From positions 1-35,291 of the forward strand of contig NZ_JADOGI010000106.1 of NCBI RefSeq assembly GCF_015645445.1: a DNA stretch of 35,291 nt, in the 5' to 3' direction. The stretch is from Nonomuraea cypriaca. Lineage in GTDB: Bacteria; Actinomycetota; Actinomycetes; Streptosporangiales; Streptosporangiaceae. Position 1 is the stretch's first letter, and the number at the start of each line of letters is the position of its first letter. This document shows, in pieces, positions 6,748 through 14,169 of the stretch. The notes under the pieces were generated by a model, which saw nothing but the letters and a program-made list of their open reading frames with translations, ran no database searches and was not told the DNA's origin. A program made the translations under genes and the position numbers.

Positions 6748-8417
6748 TTCAGGTCCGCCTCGTCCGCTCGCTGCACCCAGTCGGCGAACGACTCGCCTTC
6801 CTTCTTCTGGGCGTCGTAGTTCTTCACGACCCGCTCCACGTAGTCGGGCAGCGCCTTGGCGGTGGTCTTCAGTCCACGCACTTTCCTGCCGAAGCCGGGG
6901 TTGACGCCCAGCGAGCCGCCCAGGTGGATCTGGAAGCCCTCGACCTGGTCGCCGTTCTCGTCTACCACGAGCTGGCCCTTGAGCCCGATGTCGGCGACCT
7001 GGATGCGAGCGCAGGAGTTGGGGCAGCCGTTGACGTTGATGGTGAGCGGCTCGGCGAACGACGGCAGCCGCCGCTCCAGCTCGTCGATCAGGTCGGCGGC
7101 CGTGGCCTTGGTCTCGACGATGGCCAGCTTGCAGTATTCGATGCCGGTGCAGGCCATCGTCTGGCGGCGGAACGTGGACGGCCTGACCCGCAGGTCGTTG
7201 GCCTCCAGCTCAGCCACGATCGAGTCGACCTGGTCGGCGGCGACGTCGAGGATGACCATCTTCTGCTCGACCGTCGTGCGGACCCGGCCGGAGCCGTGCC
7301 GCTCGGCGATGTCGGCGATCACGTGCAGCTTGTCGCCGTCGAGCCGGCCCACCTTGGGCGCGAAGCCGACGTAGAAGCCGCCGTCCTTCTGCGGGAAGAC
7401 ACCGACGTGGTCACGGCGGCTGCCGCGCGGCTGCGTCGGCGCGGGCCCGTCGGGCAGCCGCTCCTTGAGGTATTCGGTCTCGAGGATGTCCCGGAACTTC
7501 TCCGGTCCCCAGTCGTTGATCAGGAACTTGATCCTGGCCCGGTGACGCAGCCGCCGGTAGCCGTAGTCGCGGAAGATCCCGACGACGCCCTCGTAGACGT
7601 CGACCGCCTGCTCGGGACGGACGAACACGCCCAGCCGCTTGCCCAGCATCGGGTTGGTCGACAGGCCGCCGCCGACCCACAGGTCGTAGCCGGTCTCGCC
7701 CTGCTCGTTGACCACCCCGACGAACGCCACGTCGTTGATCTCGTGGACCGTGCAGTGGGCCGGGCAGCCGCTCAGCGCCGACTTGAACTTCCTCGGCAGG
7801 TTGGAGTAGGCGGGGTTGCCGACGATCCGCTCCTGGATCTCGCGGATCTGCTCGCTCGCGTCCAGCACCTCGTCGGAGTCGATCCCGGCCAGCGGGCAGC
7901 CCAGGATGACGCGCGGGGTGTCGCCGCACGCCTCGGTCGTGGACAGGCCCACGGCCTCCAGGCGCTCCCAGATGTCCGGCACCGACTCGATCTCGATCCA
8001 GTGGAGCTGGACGTTCTGGCGGTCGGTCAGGTCGGCGGTGCCGCGGCCGTACTCGTTGGAGATGTCCGCGATCGTGCGGAGCTGGGCCAGGTCGAGCTGG
8101 CCGCCGTCGATGCGCACCCGCAGCATGAAGTAGCTGTCGTCGAGCTCCTCCGGCTCCAGGATCGCCGTCTTGCCGCCGTCGATGCCGGGCTTGCGCTGGG
8201 TGTAGAGGCCGTACCAGCGCATGCGGCCGCGCAGGTCGGCCGGGTCGATCGAGTCGAAGCCCCGCTTGGAGTAGATGTCGATGATGCGCTGGCGGACGTT
8301 GAGGCCGTCGTCGTTCTTCTTGCTCTCTTCGTTCTTGTTGAGCGGCTCACGGTAACCGAGAGCCCACTGACCTTCACCGCGCGGGCGCTTGTGGTGCCGG
8401 CTGGCAGGGGTGCTCAT
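6744..8417 (-). CDS. sir: Ferredoxin-dependent sulfite (or nitrite) reductase
   Basis: A 557-residue siroheme and [4Fe-4S] enzyme that reduces sulfite to sulfide with six electrons from ferredoxin. It has the duplicated ferredoxin-like half domains of the family. The cluster ligands are CTGIEYC at about residues 421-427 and CPNSC at about 462-466, and SGCPAHC marks the equivalent block in the first half. Length and motifs also fit nitrite reductases of the NirA/Sir family, but cysH and a siroheme chelatase in the same operon favour sulfite. The ATG at 8417 follows GAAGGA. Expression is probably controlled from the leader-peptide region upstream (8451-8646). Confidence 0.92.
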   Translation of the reverse strand: MSTPASRHHKRPRGEGQWALGYREPLNKNEESKKNDDGLNVRQRIIDIYSKRGFDSIDPADLRGRMRWYGLYTQRKPGIDGGKTAILEPEELDDSYFMLRVRIDGGQLDLAQLRTIADISNEYGRGTADLTDRQNVQLHWIEIESVPDIWERLEAVGLSTTEACGDTPRVILGCPLAGIDSDEVLDASEQIREIQERIVGNPAYSNLPRKFKSALSGCPAHCTVHEINDVAFVGVVNEQGETGYDLWVGGGLSTNPMLGKRLGVFVRPEQAVDVYEGVVGIFRDYGYRRLRHRARIKFLINDWGPEKFRDILETEYLKERLPDGPAPTQPRGSRRDHVGVFPQKDGGFYVGFAPKVGRLDGDKLHVIADIAERHGSGRVRTTVEQKMVILDVAADQVDSIVAELEANDLRVRPSTFRRQTMACTGIEYCKLAIVETKATAADLIDELERRLPSFAEPLTINVNGCPNSCARIQVADIGLKGQLVVDENGDQVEGFQIHLGGSLGVNPGFGRKVRGLKTTAKALPDYVERVVKNYDAQKKEGESFADWVQRADEADLK

Positions 8418-8450
8418 TGCGCGTCCTTCGGATCATGGGCGCGCGCTGCG

Positions 8451-8493
8451 CTCCTCCTGCCTCAACGTTGAGAGCAGGGGTGGAGAGGAGGAG
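8451..8493 (-). promoter_or_regulatory. Hairpin between leader peptide and sir, candidate attenuator
   Basis: On the minus strand CTCCTCCT (8493-8486) can pair with AGGAGGAG (8458-8451), and the loop contains the 12-bp palindrome CTCAACGTTGAG (8461-8472). The structure lies downstream of the leader ORF stop (8525) and before the sir ribosome site. It is positioned so that ribosome stalling in the leader could change folding. There is no T-run, so control of translation or Rho access is as likely as intrinsic termination. Confidence 0.45.
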
Positions 8494-8524
8494 TGCGACG
8501 CGCTCGCTGGCAGGAAAAGATGGC

Positions 8525-8611
8525 TTAGCGGCGGGCGTCGCAACAGATGGCACTGCGGACACGCTGAAGATCGACGTGGCGTCGACCGACGAGCATGGGG
8601 TCCGCTGGCAT
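8525..8611 (-). CDS. Cysteine-containing leader peptide upstream of sir
   Basis: A 28-codon ORF on the same strand as sir and about 110 bases before it. It encodes MPADP followed by MLVG and RRHVDLQRVRSAICC, ending DARR. The RRHVDLxRxxSAxCC pattern is characteristic of the short leader peptides found before sulfur and cysteine genes in actinomycetes. There, adjacent Cys codons near the end sense cysteine supply by ribosome stalling. Two starts are possible, 8611 and 8596; 8611 is preferred because a promoter (8618-8646) places the transcription start at or within a base of this ATG, giving a leaderless message. The tandem TGT TGC codons lie five codons before the TAA. No homology search was possible. 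Confidence 0.8.
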   Translation of the reverse strand: MPADPMLVGRRHVDLQRVRSAICCDARR

Positions 8612-8617
8612 GGTTCG

Positions 8618-8646
8618 ACGATACTCCCGCCGTCCCGTTTGTCCAA
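8618..8646 (-). promoter_or_regulatory. Promoter of the sulfate reduction operon
   Basis: On the minus strand TTGGAC (8646-8641) and TATCGT (8623-8618) are separated by exactly 17 bases, close to the housekeeping consensus. Transcription would start about 7 bases after the -10 box, on or next to the leader-peptide ATG at 8611. Confidence 0.6.
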
Positions 8647-8693
8647 GACGGGGTCCAGAGTGTGGGACCGTCCGGGTGTGCCGTCGCGGCGGC

Positions 8694-8819
8694 TCAGCCC
8701 TGGTGCCGCCAGCCGAGCTCCGGCTCTGGCGGGCGCTCGTCGGTCTGGTGCTGGCAGTCGCACCACGAGCCGCCCCGGCAGTCCTCGTGGCGTTTCTCCT
8801 TGCAGCTCTCGCAGATCAC
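8694..8819 (-). CDS. Small Cys-rich protein upstream of the sir operon
   Basis: A 41-residue ORF with a GTG start, beginning (M)ICESCKEKRHEDCRGG and continuing SWCDCQHQ, then a Pro/Glu-rich tail. Five cysteines (3, 6, 14, 20, 22) plus histidines give a CxxC...C...CxC pattern expected of a compact zinc site. The composition is far from random for this GC content. The opposite strand and other frames here give only unrelated open frames, and the start of the plus-strand hydrolase lies beyond it. A TGG-TAGAAT extended -10 sequence (8837-8829, minus) sits 9 bases before the GTG, overlapped upstream by the palindrome GAACATTGTTC (8838-8848). I believe similar tiny proteins occur in other actinomycetes, but I assign no function. 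Confidence 0.6.
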   Translation of the reverse strand: MICESCKEKRHEDCRGGSWCDCQHQTDERPPEPELGWRHQG

Positions 8820-8896
8820 GCCTGCATTATTCTACCAGAACATTGTTCCGCTCAGGTCGGTGTGCGAGGCGCTGAGTCAGCGTGACGACACGCACC

Positions 8897-8930
8897 CCTT
8901 GACCTTGCCCCTGGGTCAAGGTTCGACGAT
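8897..8930 (+). promoter_or_regulatory. MerR-type operator over the serine hydrolase promoter
   Basis: CCTTGACC (8897-8904) and GGTCAAGG (8914-8921) form a perfect inverted repeat with a 9-base centre. TTGACC inside the left arm is a -35 box, and GACGAT (8925-8930) a possible -10 box, 20 bases away. A dyad lying within an over-long 19-20 base spacer is the hallmark of MerR-family promoters. The MerR gene at 10401 in the same transcription unit is the obvious regulator. The start point would fall at about 8937-8938, on the ATG. Confidence 0.7.
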
Positions 8931-8937
8931 GCTTTGC

Positions 8938-10362
8938 ATGGACAACAACGCACTGCGCACCGTCGAAGCCCAGATCCGCGAGCAGGCCGCCGCCTACTGC
9001 GAGTCCGACAACGTCCCCGGGTTCGTCGCCGGCGTCCACCACGCGGGCGAGCAGATCGTCGTCGCCCACGGCACGGCGAACGTCGCCACCGGCGCACCGA
9101 TGCTCGAAGACACCGGATTCCTCTTCGGCTCCGTCACCAAGGTCCTGACCACCACGCTGGTCCTGCGGCAGGTCGACCGTGGACTGCTGGACCTCGGCAC
9201 GCCGGTGGTGAAGTACCTTCCCGAATTCGCCCTGATGGCACCGGGCGCGGCGGACAAGATCCAGGTCCGGCACCTGATCTCCCACACCAACGGCATCGAC
9301 GCGGACCTGTTCTTTCCCGACGCCAAGGGCCGCGACGCCCTGAAGACCTACGTCAACGGTCTCGCGAGCAGCTGCGGCACCCTGTTCGAACCCGGCGAGC
9401 AGCTCAGCTACTCCAACGGCGGCATGATCGTCGCGGGCCGCCTGCTGGAAGTGGTGACCGGCACGCCCTTCCCGGACCTGCTCGAGCGCGAGGTCTACGC
9501 ACCCGTCGGCATGAAGGACTCCAGCACCTCGGCCGAGCAGGCCATCCTGCGCGGCACGGCGGTCGGCCACTTCCTGGACCCCGAGACCATGGAGGCCAAG
9601 CCGACAGGCATGTTCATGCTGCCCGACACCTGGGGACCGGCCGGCGGGACGCCGATCGGCACCGTCGCCGACCTGCTCGCCTTCGGACGCACCCACCTCG
9701 CCGGCGGTGTGTCCCCCTCCGGCACACGCGTCCTGTCGGCCGAGTCGACCGCGCTGATGCAGCAGGTCTCGCACGACATGGCGACCCCGAACGTCCCGCC
9801 GATGGGCCTGGGCTGGGTGCGGTACCCGTTCGGCGACACGACCGTCCTGGCCATGTCGGGCGCGTCGCCCGGCGGCGTGTCCATCCTGTGCGTCGTACCC
9901 GAACACGATCTGGTGTTCACCGCCTTCGGCAACACCCCGGGGGCGATCATGCTGCAGGACCAGATCCTGCAGCGGGTCCTGAGCGAGCATCTCGGTGTCC
10001 AGATCCCCGCTCTGGTCACCGAAGCGGAGCAGGACGTCGACCTCACCCCATACGTGGGCACCTATCGTTCCGACCAGCTCCGCATCGACGTCAGTATCGT
10101 CAACGGTCAGCTTGAGGAGCGGACCACCTACGAACCGGCGGACGAATCGCAGGAGCGGATCTTCACCGAGTTCGCCGGCGGCACGACCTCCGCCCCGCCG
10201 CAGCGCTACGCTCCCATCCGGCCCGGCCTCTTCGCGCCCGCCGGATACCCGCTGGAGACGTTCAACGGATACCTGCGACTGCTGCTCGTCTCCTACCACG
10301 ACGTCCGCGACGGCCAGGCGCGCTTCCGCAACGGCGGCGGCCGCCTGACCCGACGGGCCTGA
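8938..10362 (+). CDS. Serine hydrolase, beta-lactamase family, MerR-controlled
   Basis: A 474-residue beta-lactamase-fold serine hydrolase. The nucleophile box SVTK is at residues 65-68, the YSN triad around 160 in the segment QLSYSNGG, and SGASPGG near 305 may stand for the third box. About 110 C-terminal residues form an extra domain like those appended to class C-like esterases and D-aminopeptidases. No signal peptide is seen. An in-frame ATG at 8929 lies inside the promoter, so 8938 is chosen; transcription should begin there, giving a leaderless mRNA. The MerR gene follows 38 bases downstream, suggesting one inducible unit that might detoxify a beta-lactam or ester. The real substrate is unknown. 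Confidence 0.85.
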   Translation: MDNNALRTVEAQIREQAAAYCESDNVPGFVAGVHHAGEQIVVAHGTANVATGAPMLEDTGFLFGSVTKVLTTTLVLRQVDRGLLDLGTPVVKYLPEFALMAPGAADKIQVRHLISHTNGIDADLFFPDAKGRDALKTYVNGLASSCGTLFEPGEQLSYSNGGMIVAGRLLEVVTGTPFPDLLEREVYAPVGMKDSSTSAEQAILRGTAVGHFLDPETMEAKPTGMFMLPDTWGPAGGTPIGTVADLLAFGRTHLAGGVSPSGTRVLSAESTALMQQVSHDMATPNVPPMGLGWVRYPFGDTTVLAMSGASPGGVSILCVVPEHDLVFTAFGNTPGAIMLQDQILQRVLSEHLGVQIPALVTEAEQDVDLTPYVGTYRSDQLRIDVSIVNGQLEERTTYEPADESQERIFTEFAGGTTSAPPQRYAPIRPGLFAPAGYPLETFNGYLRLLLVSYHDVRDGQARFRNGGGRLTRRA

Positions 10363-10400
10363 CCGTTCCGAACGACCTGCCGGGTGGAAGGACGTCCAAC

Positions 10401-11120
10401 ATGATCACGATCGGGCAGCTCGCGGACTACGCCGGAGTGACCATCAAAGCCATCCGCCACTATCACGAGCGCGGTCTGCTCGCCGAGCCCGGTCGCGACT
10501 CCTCCGGCTACCGGCGCTACACCGCCGAAGACGCCATCGACCTCGTCAAGATCAGGACCCTGGCCAACGCGGGCGTGCCACTGGCCCGCATCAAGGACCT
10601 TCTTGACGCCGACCCGGACGCGCTCACGGCAGCCATCGCCGAGATCGACCACGACCTCCAAGACCGCATCGCGCGGCTGCGGCGAGTCCGCGATCAACTC
10701 GCCCAGCTGCGCGGCGGCGACCGGCTCTTCGTTTCCCCGGAAGTCGCCGGCTATCTCGACGACTTGCGCCGGCTCGGCGTCAGTGAGCGCCAGATACACC
10801 TGGAACGCGACGGCTGGATCCTCATGCAAACCGCCTCACCCGAGGACGCCTCCCTGTGGATCGCAGAAAAGCGCGAGCTCATGGCCGATCCCGACTTCTG
10901 CGCCCTCTACCTCGAACATGACGCCGCCTACGACTGGTCGCCGGACGATCCCCGCCTCCCCGCCCTCGCGGACCGTACACGGAACTGGTTCACCGATCAC
11001 CACAGCCGCTCCGAGACCCGCCCCGTCCACAACCCGGTCATCGCCAGGTTGGCCGCGCAATCCCAGCCCGGAGCCTCATCCCCGGCTTGGGACCGCCTGG
11101 CCCGGCTCATGAACGACTAG
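10401..11120 (+). CDS. MerR-family transcriptional regulator
   Basis: A 239-residue regulator. The N-terminal winged helix-turn-helix reads MITIGQLADYAGVTIKAIRHYHERGLL with the following GYRRYTAEDAIDL, a textbook MerR DNA-binding domain (about residues 1-70). A coiled helix (about 80-115) joins the dimer. The C-terminal half is a helical effector domain without the Cys ligands of metal sensors, so an organic ligand is likely. GGAAGGAC precedes the ATG. It sits directly behind the serine hydrolase and very likely acts on the dyad at 8897-8921, controlling its own operon. Confidence 0.9.
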   Translation: MITIGQLADYAGVTIKAIRHYHERGLLAEPGRDSSGYRRYTAEDAIDLVKIRTLANAGVPLARIKDLLDADPDALTAAIAEIDHDLQDRIARLRRVRDQLAQLRGGDRLFVSPEVAGYLDDLRRLGVSERQIHLERDGWILMQTASPEDASLWIAEKRELMADPDFCALYLEHDAAYDWSPDDPRLPALADRTRNWFTDHHSRSETRPVHNPVIARLAAQSQPGASSPAWDRLARLMND

Positions 11121-11212
11121 CCGCGATCACGCGCCGGCCAGGGTGGGCGTCTGGGTCGATTCAGGGTGATGCCGGATGACGCGGACGGCACGAACGATGA
11201 CATGCTGTGATT

Positions 11213-11605
11213 ATGCGCACAATCCTGAACGTCATCTGGCTCGTGTTCGCAGGCATCTGGCTGGCCGCCGGATACGCGCTGGCCGGGGTCATCTGCTGCA
11301 TCCTGATCGTCACGATCCCGTTCGGCATCGCCTCGTTCAGGATCGCCGCGTACGCGTTGTGGCCGTTCGGCAGGACCGTCGTGCGCGACCCGGACGCGGG
11401 CGTGTTCTCGTTGCTCGGCAACGTCATCTGGTGCGTGGTGGCCGGCGTCTGGCTCGCCATCGGTCACGTCCTGACCTCGATCCCCCTCTTCATCTCGATC
11501 ATCGGCATCCCGATGGGCGTCGCGAACATCAAACTCATACCCGTTTCGCTGCTCCCGCTGGGCGCCCGCATCGTAGACAACGACCAGGGCGGCACGGGGA
11601 CGTAA
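11213..11605 (+). CDS. YccF domain membrane protein
   Basis: A 130-residue integral membrane protein with two copies of the YccF domain, each a hydrophobic hairpin ending in an IPFGIASF or IPMGVANI type motif (bases about 11225-11350 and 11400-11560). YccF proteins are inner-membrane proteins of unknown function. The ATG at 11213 gives the conserved MRTILNVIW start; a GTG at 11207 is also in frame. No ribosome site is visible, so it may be leaderless. The YihY-type gene begins 38 bases later, and the two may be co-transcribed. Confidence 0.85.
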   Translation: MRTILNVIWLVFAGIWLAAGYALAGVICCILIVTIPFGIASFRIAAYALWPFGRTVVRDPDAGVFSLLGNVIWCVVAGVWLAIGHVLTSIPLFISIIGIPMGVANIKLIPVSLLPLGARIVDNDQGGTGT

Positions 11606-11643
11606 GCTGTCCCGAAGAGTCACTGCGAATACCGTTGGGTGCC

Positions 11644-12588
11644 ATGACGTCCACCGATGCGCCTTCTCGGCCCAAGAGGCGGCCCAAAAGAGGGCTGGCC
11701 TCCACCGCCAGAGCCAGGCTGAGCTGGGTGCTCGACACGAAATCGTGGGCGATCGTCCGCGAGGCGACGAACGCCGGCGTCAACTACCGGGTCACGGGCC
11801 TGGCGGGCGAGGCGGCGTTCTTCGCGCTGCTGTCGCTGCCGCCGTTCGTGCTGGGCCTGATCGGGGTGCTGGGCAAGCTCGGCACCTTTCTGGGCCCTGC
11901 GGTGGTCACCCAGGTCAAGACGTGGGTGATCGACCAGGCCGGGCTGATGTTCACCGACGACGCACTGAACAAGGTGATCAATCCGCTCATCACCGACGTG
12001 CTCAGCGACGACGCGGGCAAGGTGTCGATCATCTCGCTGGGCTTCCTGCTGTCCCTCTGGTCCGGCTCCCGGGCCCTCTACGTGTACGTCGACCTCATCT
12101 CCGTCGCCTACGGGCTGGGGGAGGAGCGCGGCATCATCCGTACGAGGCTGATGTCGTTCGGCCTCTACGTCGTGGGCCTGATCATCGGGATCATCGTCAT
12201 GCCGATCCTGGTCATCGGGCCGACCCTGCTCAAGGACACGCTGCCCGGCGAGTACGGCGTCCTCATCGACCTCCTCTACTGGCCGGTCGTGATCGTCGGC
12301 TCGGTGCTGTTCCTGACGGTGCTCTACCACGTCAGCGTCCCGGTGCGGACGAAGTGGTACCGGGAACTGCCGGGGGCGATCCTGGCGCTGTTCCTGTGGA
12401 TCGTGTGCGCGGCGGTGCTGCGTGCCGTGCTGGCCGCGTGGTTCTCGCCCGTCTCCGTCTACGGCTCGCTGGCCGCGCCGATCGCGTTGCTGCTCTGGCT
12501 CTACATCACCGCCCTGGCCGTGCTGATCGGGGCCATTCTGAACGCCGAGGTGGATCGGCTGTGGCCGGGGGAGAGCCGTACCAAATAG
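11644..12588 (+). CDS. YihY/virulence factor BrkB family membrane protein
   Basis: A 314-residue polytopic membrane protein of the YihY/BrkB (UPF0761) family. After a basic N-terminal tail there is GLAGEAAFFALLSLPPF, the conserved first-helix motif. Further membrane segments follow, including SLGFLLSLWSGSRALYVYVDLISVAYG and the final APIALLLWLYITALAVLIGAILNAEVDR, both typical family blocks. Older reports call members ribonuclease BN, which is now regarded as wrong; a transport or envelope role is more likely. The ATG at 11644 gives the usual start. It ends 49 bases before the riboswitch region of glyA. Confidence 0.88.
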   Translation: MTSTDAPSRPKRRPKRGLASTARARLSWVLDTKSWAIVREATNAGVNYRVTGLAGEAAFFALLSLPPFVLGLIGVLGKLGTFLGPAVVTQVKTWVIDQAGLMFTDDALNKVINPLITDVLSDDAGKVSIISLGFLLSLWSGSRALYVYVDLISVAYGLGEERGIIRTRLMSFGLYVVGLIIGIIVMPILVIGPTLLKDTLPGEYGVLIDLLYWPVVIVGSVLFLTVLYHVSVPVRTKWYRELPGAILALFLWIVCAAVLRAVLAAWFSPVSVYGSLAAPIALLLWLYITALAVLIGAILNAEVDRLWPGESRTK

Positions 12589-12636
12589 GGAAAGCGATCA
12601 TGAAGGGTGGCGCGGCGGCCACATCCGCTATCGTCT

Positions 12637-12716
12637 AGGACGAGACGCGACTGGCGCATTTGGGTGGGGACAACCACCGGGGAGCGAAGGGAGCGGAGGC
12701 CGTGCGCCTGGGTCTT
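12637..12716 (+). ncRNA. ZTP (pfl) riboswitch upstream of glyA
   Basis: The sequence carries the conserved core of the pfl/ZTP aptamer: GACTGGCG (12649-12656), the hairpin GGTGG/CCACC (12663-12667 with 12674-12678), CCACCGGGGAGCG directly after it, and GCGCCTGGGT near the 3' end. GGCG (12653-12656) pairs with CGCC (12705-12708) to form the expected pseudoknot. ZTP riboswitches sense the folate-shortage signal ZTP/ZMP and raise expression of one-carbon genes, glyA being a common target in actinomycetes. A small hairpin TGTCA-ACGA-TGACA (12724-12737) touches the AGGAG ribosome site and may be part of the expression platform, which suggests translational control. Confidence 0.88.
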
Positions 12717-12745
12717 CGCAGATTGTCAACGATGACAGGAGAATC

Positions 12746-13996
12746 ATGAGTTCTCTCTCTAGCGTCGACCCGCGGATCGCCGAGCTCATCGAGGCGGAAG
12801 AGCGTCGCCAGGCCGACACGGTCAAGCTCATCGCGTCGGAGAACTACGTGTCCAAGGCCGTCCTCGAGGCCACCGGCACCGTGCTGACGAACAAATACTC
12901 CGAGGGCTACGCGGGCAAGCGCTACTACGAGGGCCAGCAGGTCATCGACCAGATCGAGACCATCGCCATCGAGCGGGCCAAGTCCCTGTTCGGCGTCAAC
13001 CACGCCAACGTCCAGCCCTACTCTGGCTCGCCCGCCAACCTCGCCGTCTACATGGCGTTCCTGCAGCCGGGCGACACCGTGATGGGCATGGGCCTGCCGT
13101 TCGGCGGCCACCTCACGCACGGCTGGTCCGTCTCGGCCACCGGCAAGTGGTTCAACCCGGTCCGCTACGGCGTACGCAAGGACACCGGCCGCATCGACCT
13201 CGACGAGGTCCGGCAGCTCGCGCTGGAGCACCGGCCCAAGCTGATCTTCTGCGGCGGCACCGCGATCCCGCGCACGATCGACTTCGAGGGCTTCGCCTCG
13301 ATCGCCCGCGAGGTCGGCGCCGTGCTGGCGGCCGACATCGCGCACATCGCGGGCCTGGTCGCGGGCGGCGCGCACCCGTCACCGGTGGGCCACGCCGACG
13401 TGATCTCCACGACCACGCACAAGACGCTGCGCGGCCCGCGCGGCGCCATGCTCATGGCCACCAGCGACGAGCACGCCAAGGCGCTCAACAAGGCCGTCTT
13501 CCCCGGCCTGCAGGGCGGCCCGCACAACCACACCACCGCCGCCATCGCCGTAGCGCTCCACGAGGCCTCCACCGACGCGTTCAAGGCCTACGCCCACCAG
13601 GTGGTCGCCAACGCCAAGACCCTGGCGGACGAGCTCGCCTCGCGCGGCTTCGACCTGGTCTCAGGCGGCACCGACAACCACCTGATCCTGCTCGACCTCA
13701 CGCCCAAGGGCATCGGCGGCAAGCCGGCCGCGCAGGCGCTCGACCGCGCGGGGCTGGAGACCAACTACAACACGGTGCCGTTCGACCAGCGCAAGCCGTT
13801 CGACCCGTCGGGCATCCGCATCGGCACGCCGTCGGTCACCTCGCGGGGGATGGGCGAGGCCGAGATGCGGCAGATCGGCGCGTGGATGGACGAGGTCGTC
13901 ACCGCCCTCGCCAAGGGCGACGCCGAGGACGTCATCGCCCGCGTCCACCGCGAGGTCAGCGATCTCACCGCTCAGTTCCCCGCGCCTGGTCTTTAA
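12746..13996 (+). CDS. glyA: Serine hydroxymethyltransferase
   Basis: A 416-residue cytoplasmic PLP enzyme that converts serine plus tetrahydrofolate to glycine plus 5,10-methylene-tetrahydrofolate, the main entry of one-carbon units. The PLP lysine is K226 in STTTHKTLRGPRG. The SENYVSKAVL block and the YAGKRYYEG motif (about residues 55-63) are as expected, and length matches the family. AGGAG precedes the ATG by a few bases. The upstream ZTP riboswitch links expression to folate status. Two copies of GTCTTTAAGAGCTCCA span and follow the stop codon. Confidence 0.97.
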   Translation: MSSLSSVDPRIAELIEAEERRQADTVKLIASENYVSKAVLEATGTVLTNKYSEGYAGKRYYEGQQVIDQIETIAIERAKSLFGVNHANVQPYSGSPANLAVYMAFLQPGDTVMGMGLPFGGHLTHGWSVSATGKWFNPVRYGVRKDTGRIDLDEVRQLALEHRPKLIFCGGTAIPRTIDFEGFASIAREVGAVLAADIAHIAGLVAGGAHPSPVGHADVISTTTHKTLRGPRGAMLMATSDEHAKALNKAVFPGLQGGPHNHTTAAIAVALHEASTDAFKAYAHQVVANAKTLADELASRGFDLVSGGTDNHLILLDLTPKGIGGKPAAQALDRAGLETNYNTVPFDQRKPFDPSGIRIGTPSVTSRGMGEAEMRQIGAWMDEVVTALAKGDAEDVIARVHREVSDLTAQFPAPGL

Positions 13997-14022
13997 GAGC
14001 TCCACAGTCTTTAAGAGCTCCA
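13989..14022 (+). repeat. Direct duplication across the glyA stop codon
   Basis: GTCTTTAAGAGCTCCA occurs at 13989-14004, where it contains the glyA stop TAA, and is repeated exactly at 14007-14022, two bases later. It looks like a recent 18-bp tandem duplication of the gene end. Confidence 0.9.
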
Positions 14023-14109
14023 TATTTTACGGCGGAGCCAACGGGGCGCCACCCGCCGCCCGGGGCTGAGGGCCTCCAGGGTGACGGCCTCTGACCCGCA
14101 CATGGCCGG

Positions 14110-14144
14110 CCACCGTCACGGCGCCCTGTGGGCCGTGACGGTGG
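14110..14144 (+). terminator. glyA terminator
   Basis: CCACCGTCACGGC (14110-14122) and GCCGTGACGGTGG (14132-14144) form a perfect 13-bp stem with a 9-base loop, followed by TTTCGTTTCG. This is a strong intrinsic terminator after glyA. Confidence 0.85.
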
Positions 14145-14169
14145 TTTCGTTTCGTGGCCGTGACAGTGG

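Noticed and set aside
6621..8471. Long plus-strand open frame opposite sulfite reductase
   Set aside because: The minus strand has complete cluster-binding motifs and family length; the plus frame is an Arg/Ala/Val-rich shadow.
8374..8766. Minus-strand 130-codon ORF upstream of sir
   Set aside because: Unlike the leader peptide and the 41-residue ORF, it has no motif, overlaps the leader and the start of sir in another frame and looks random.
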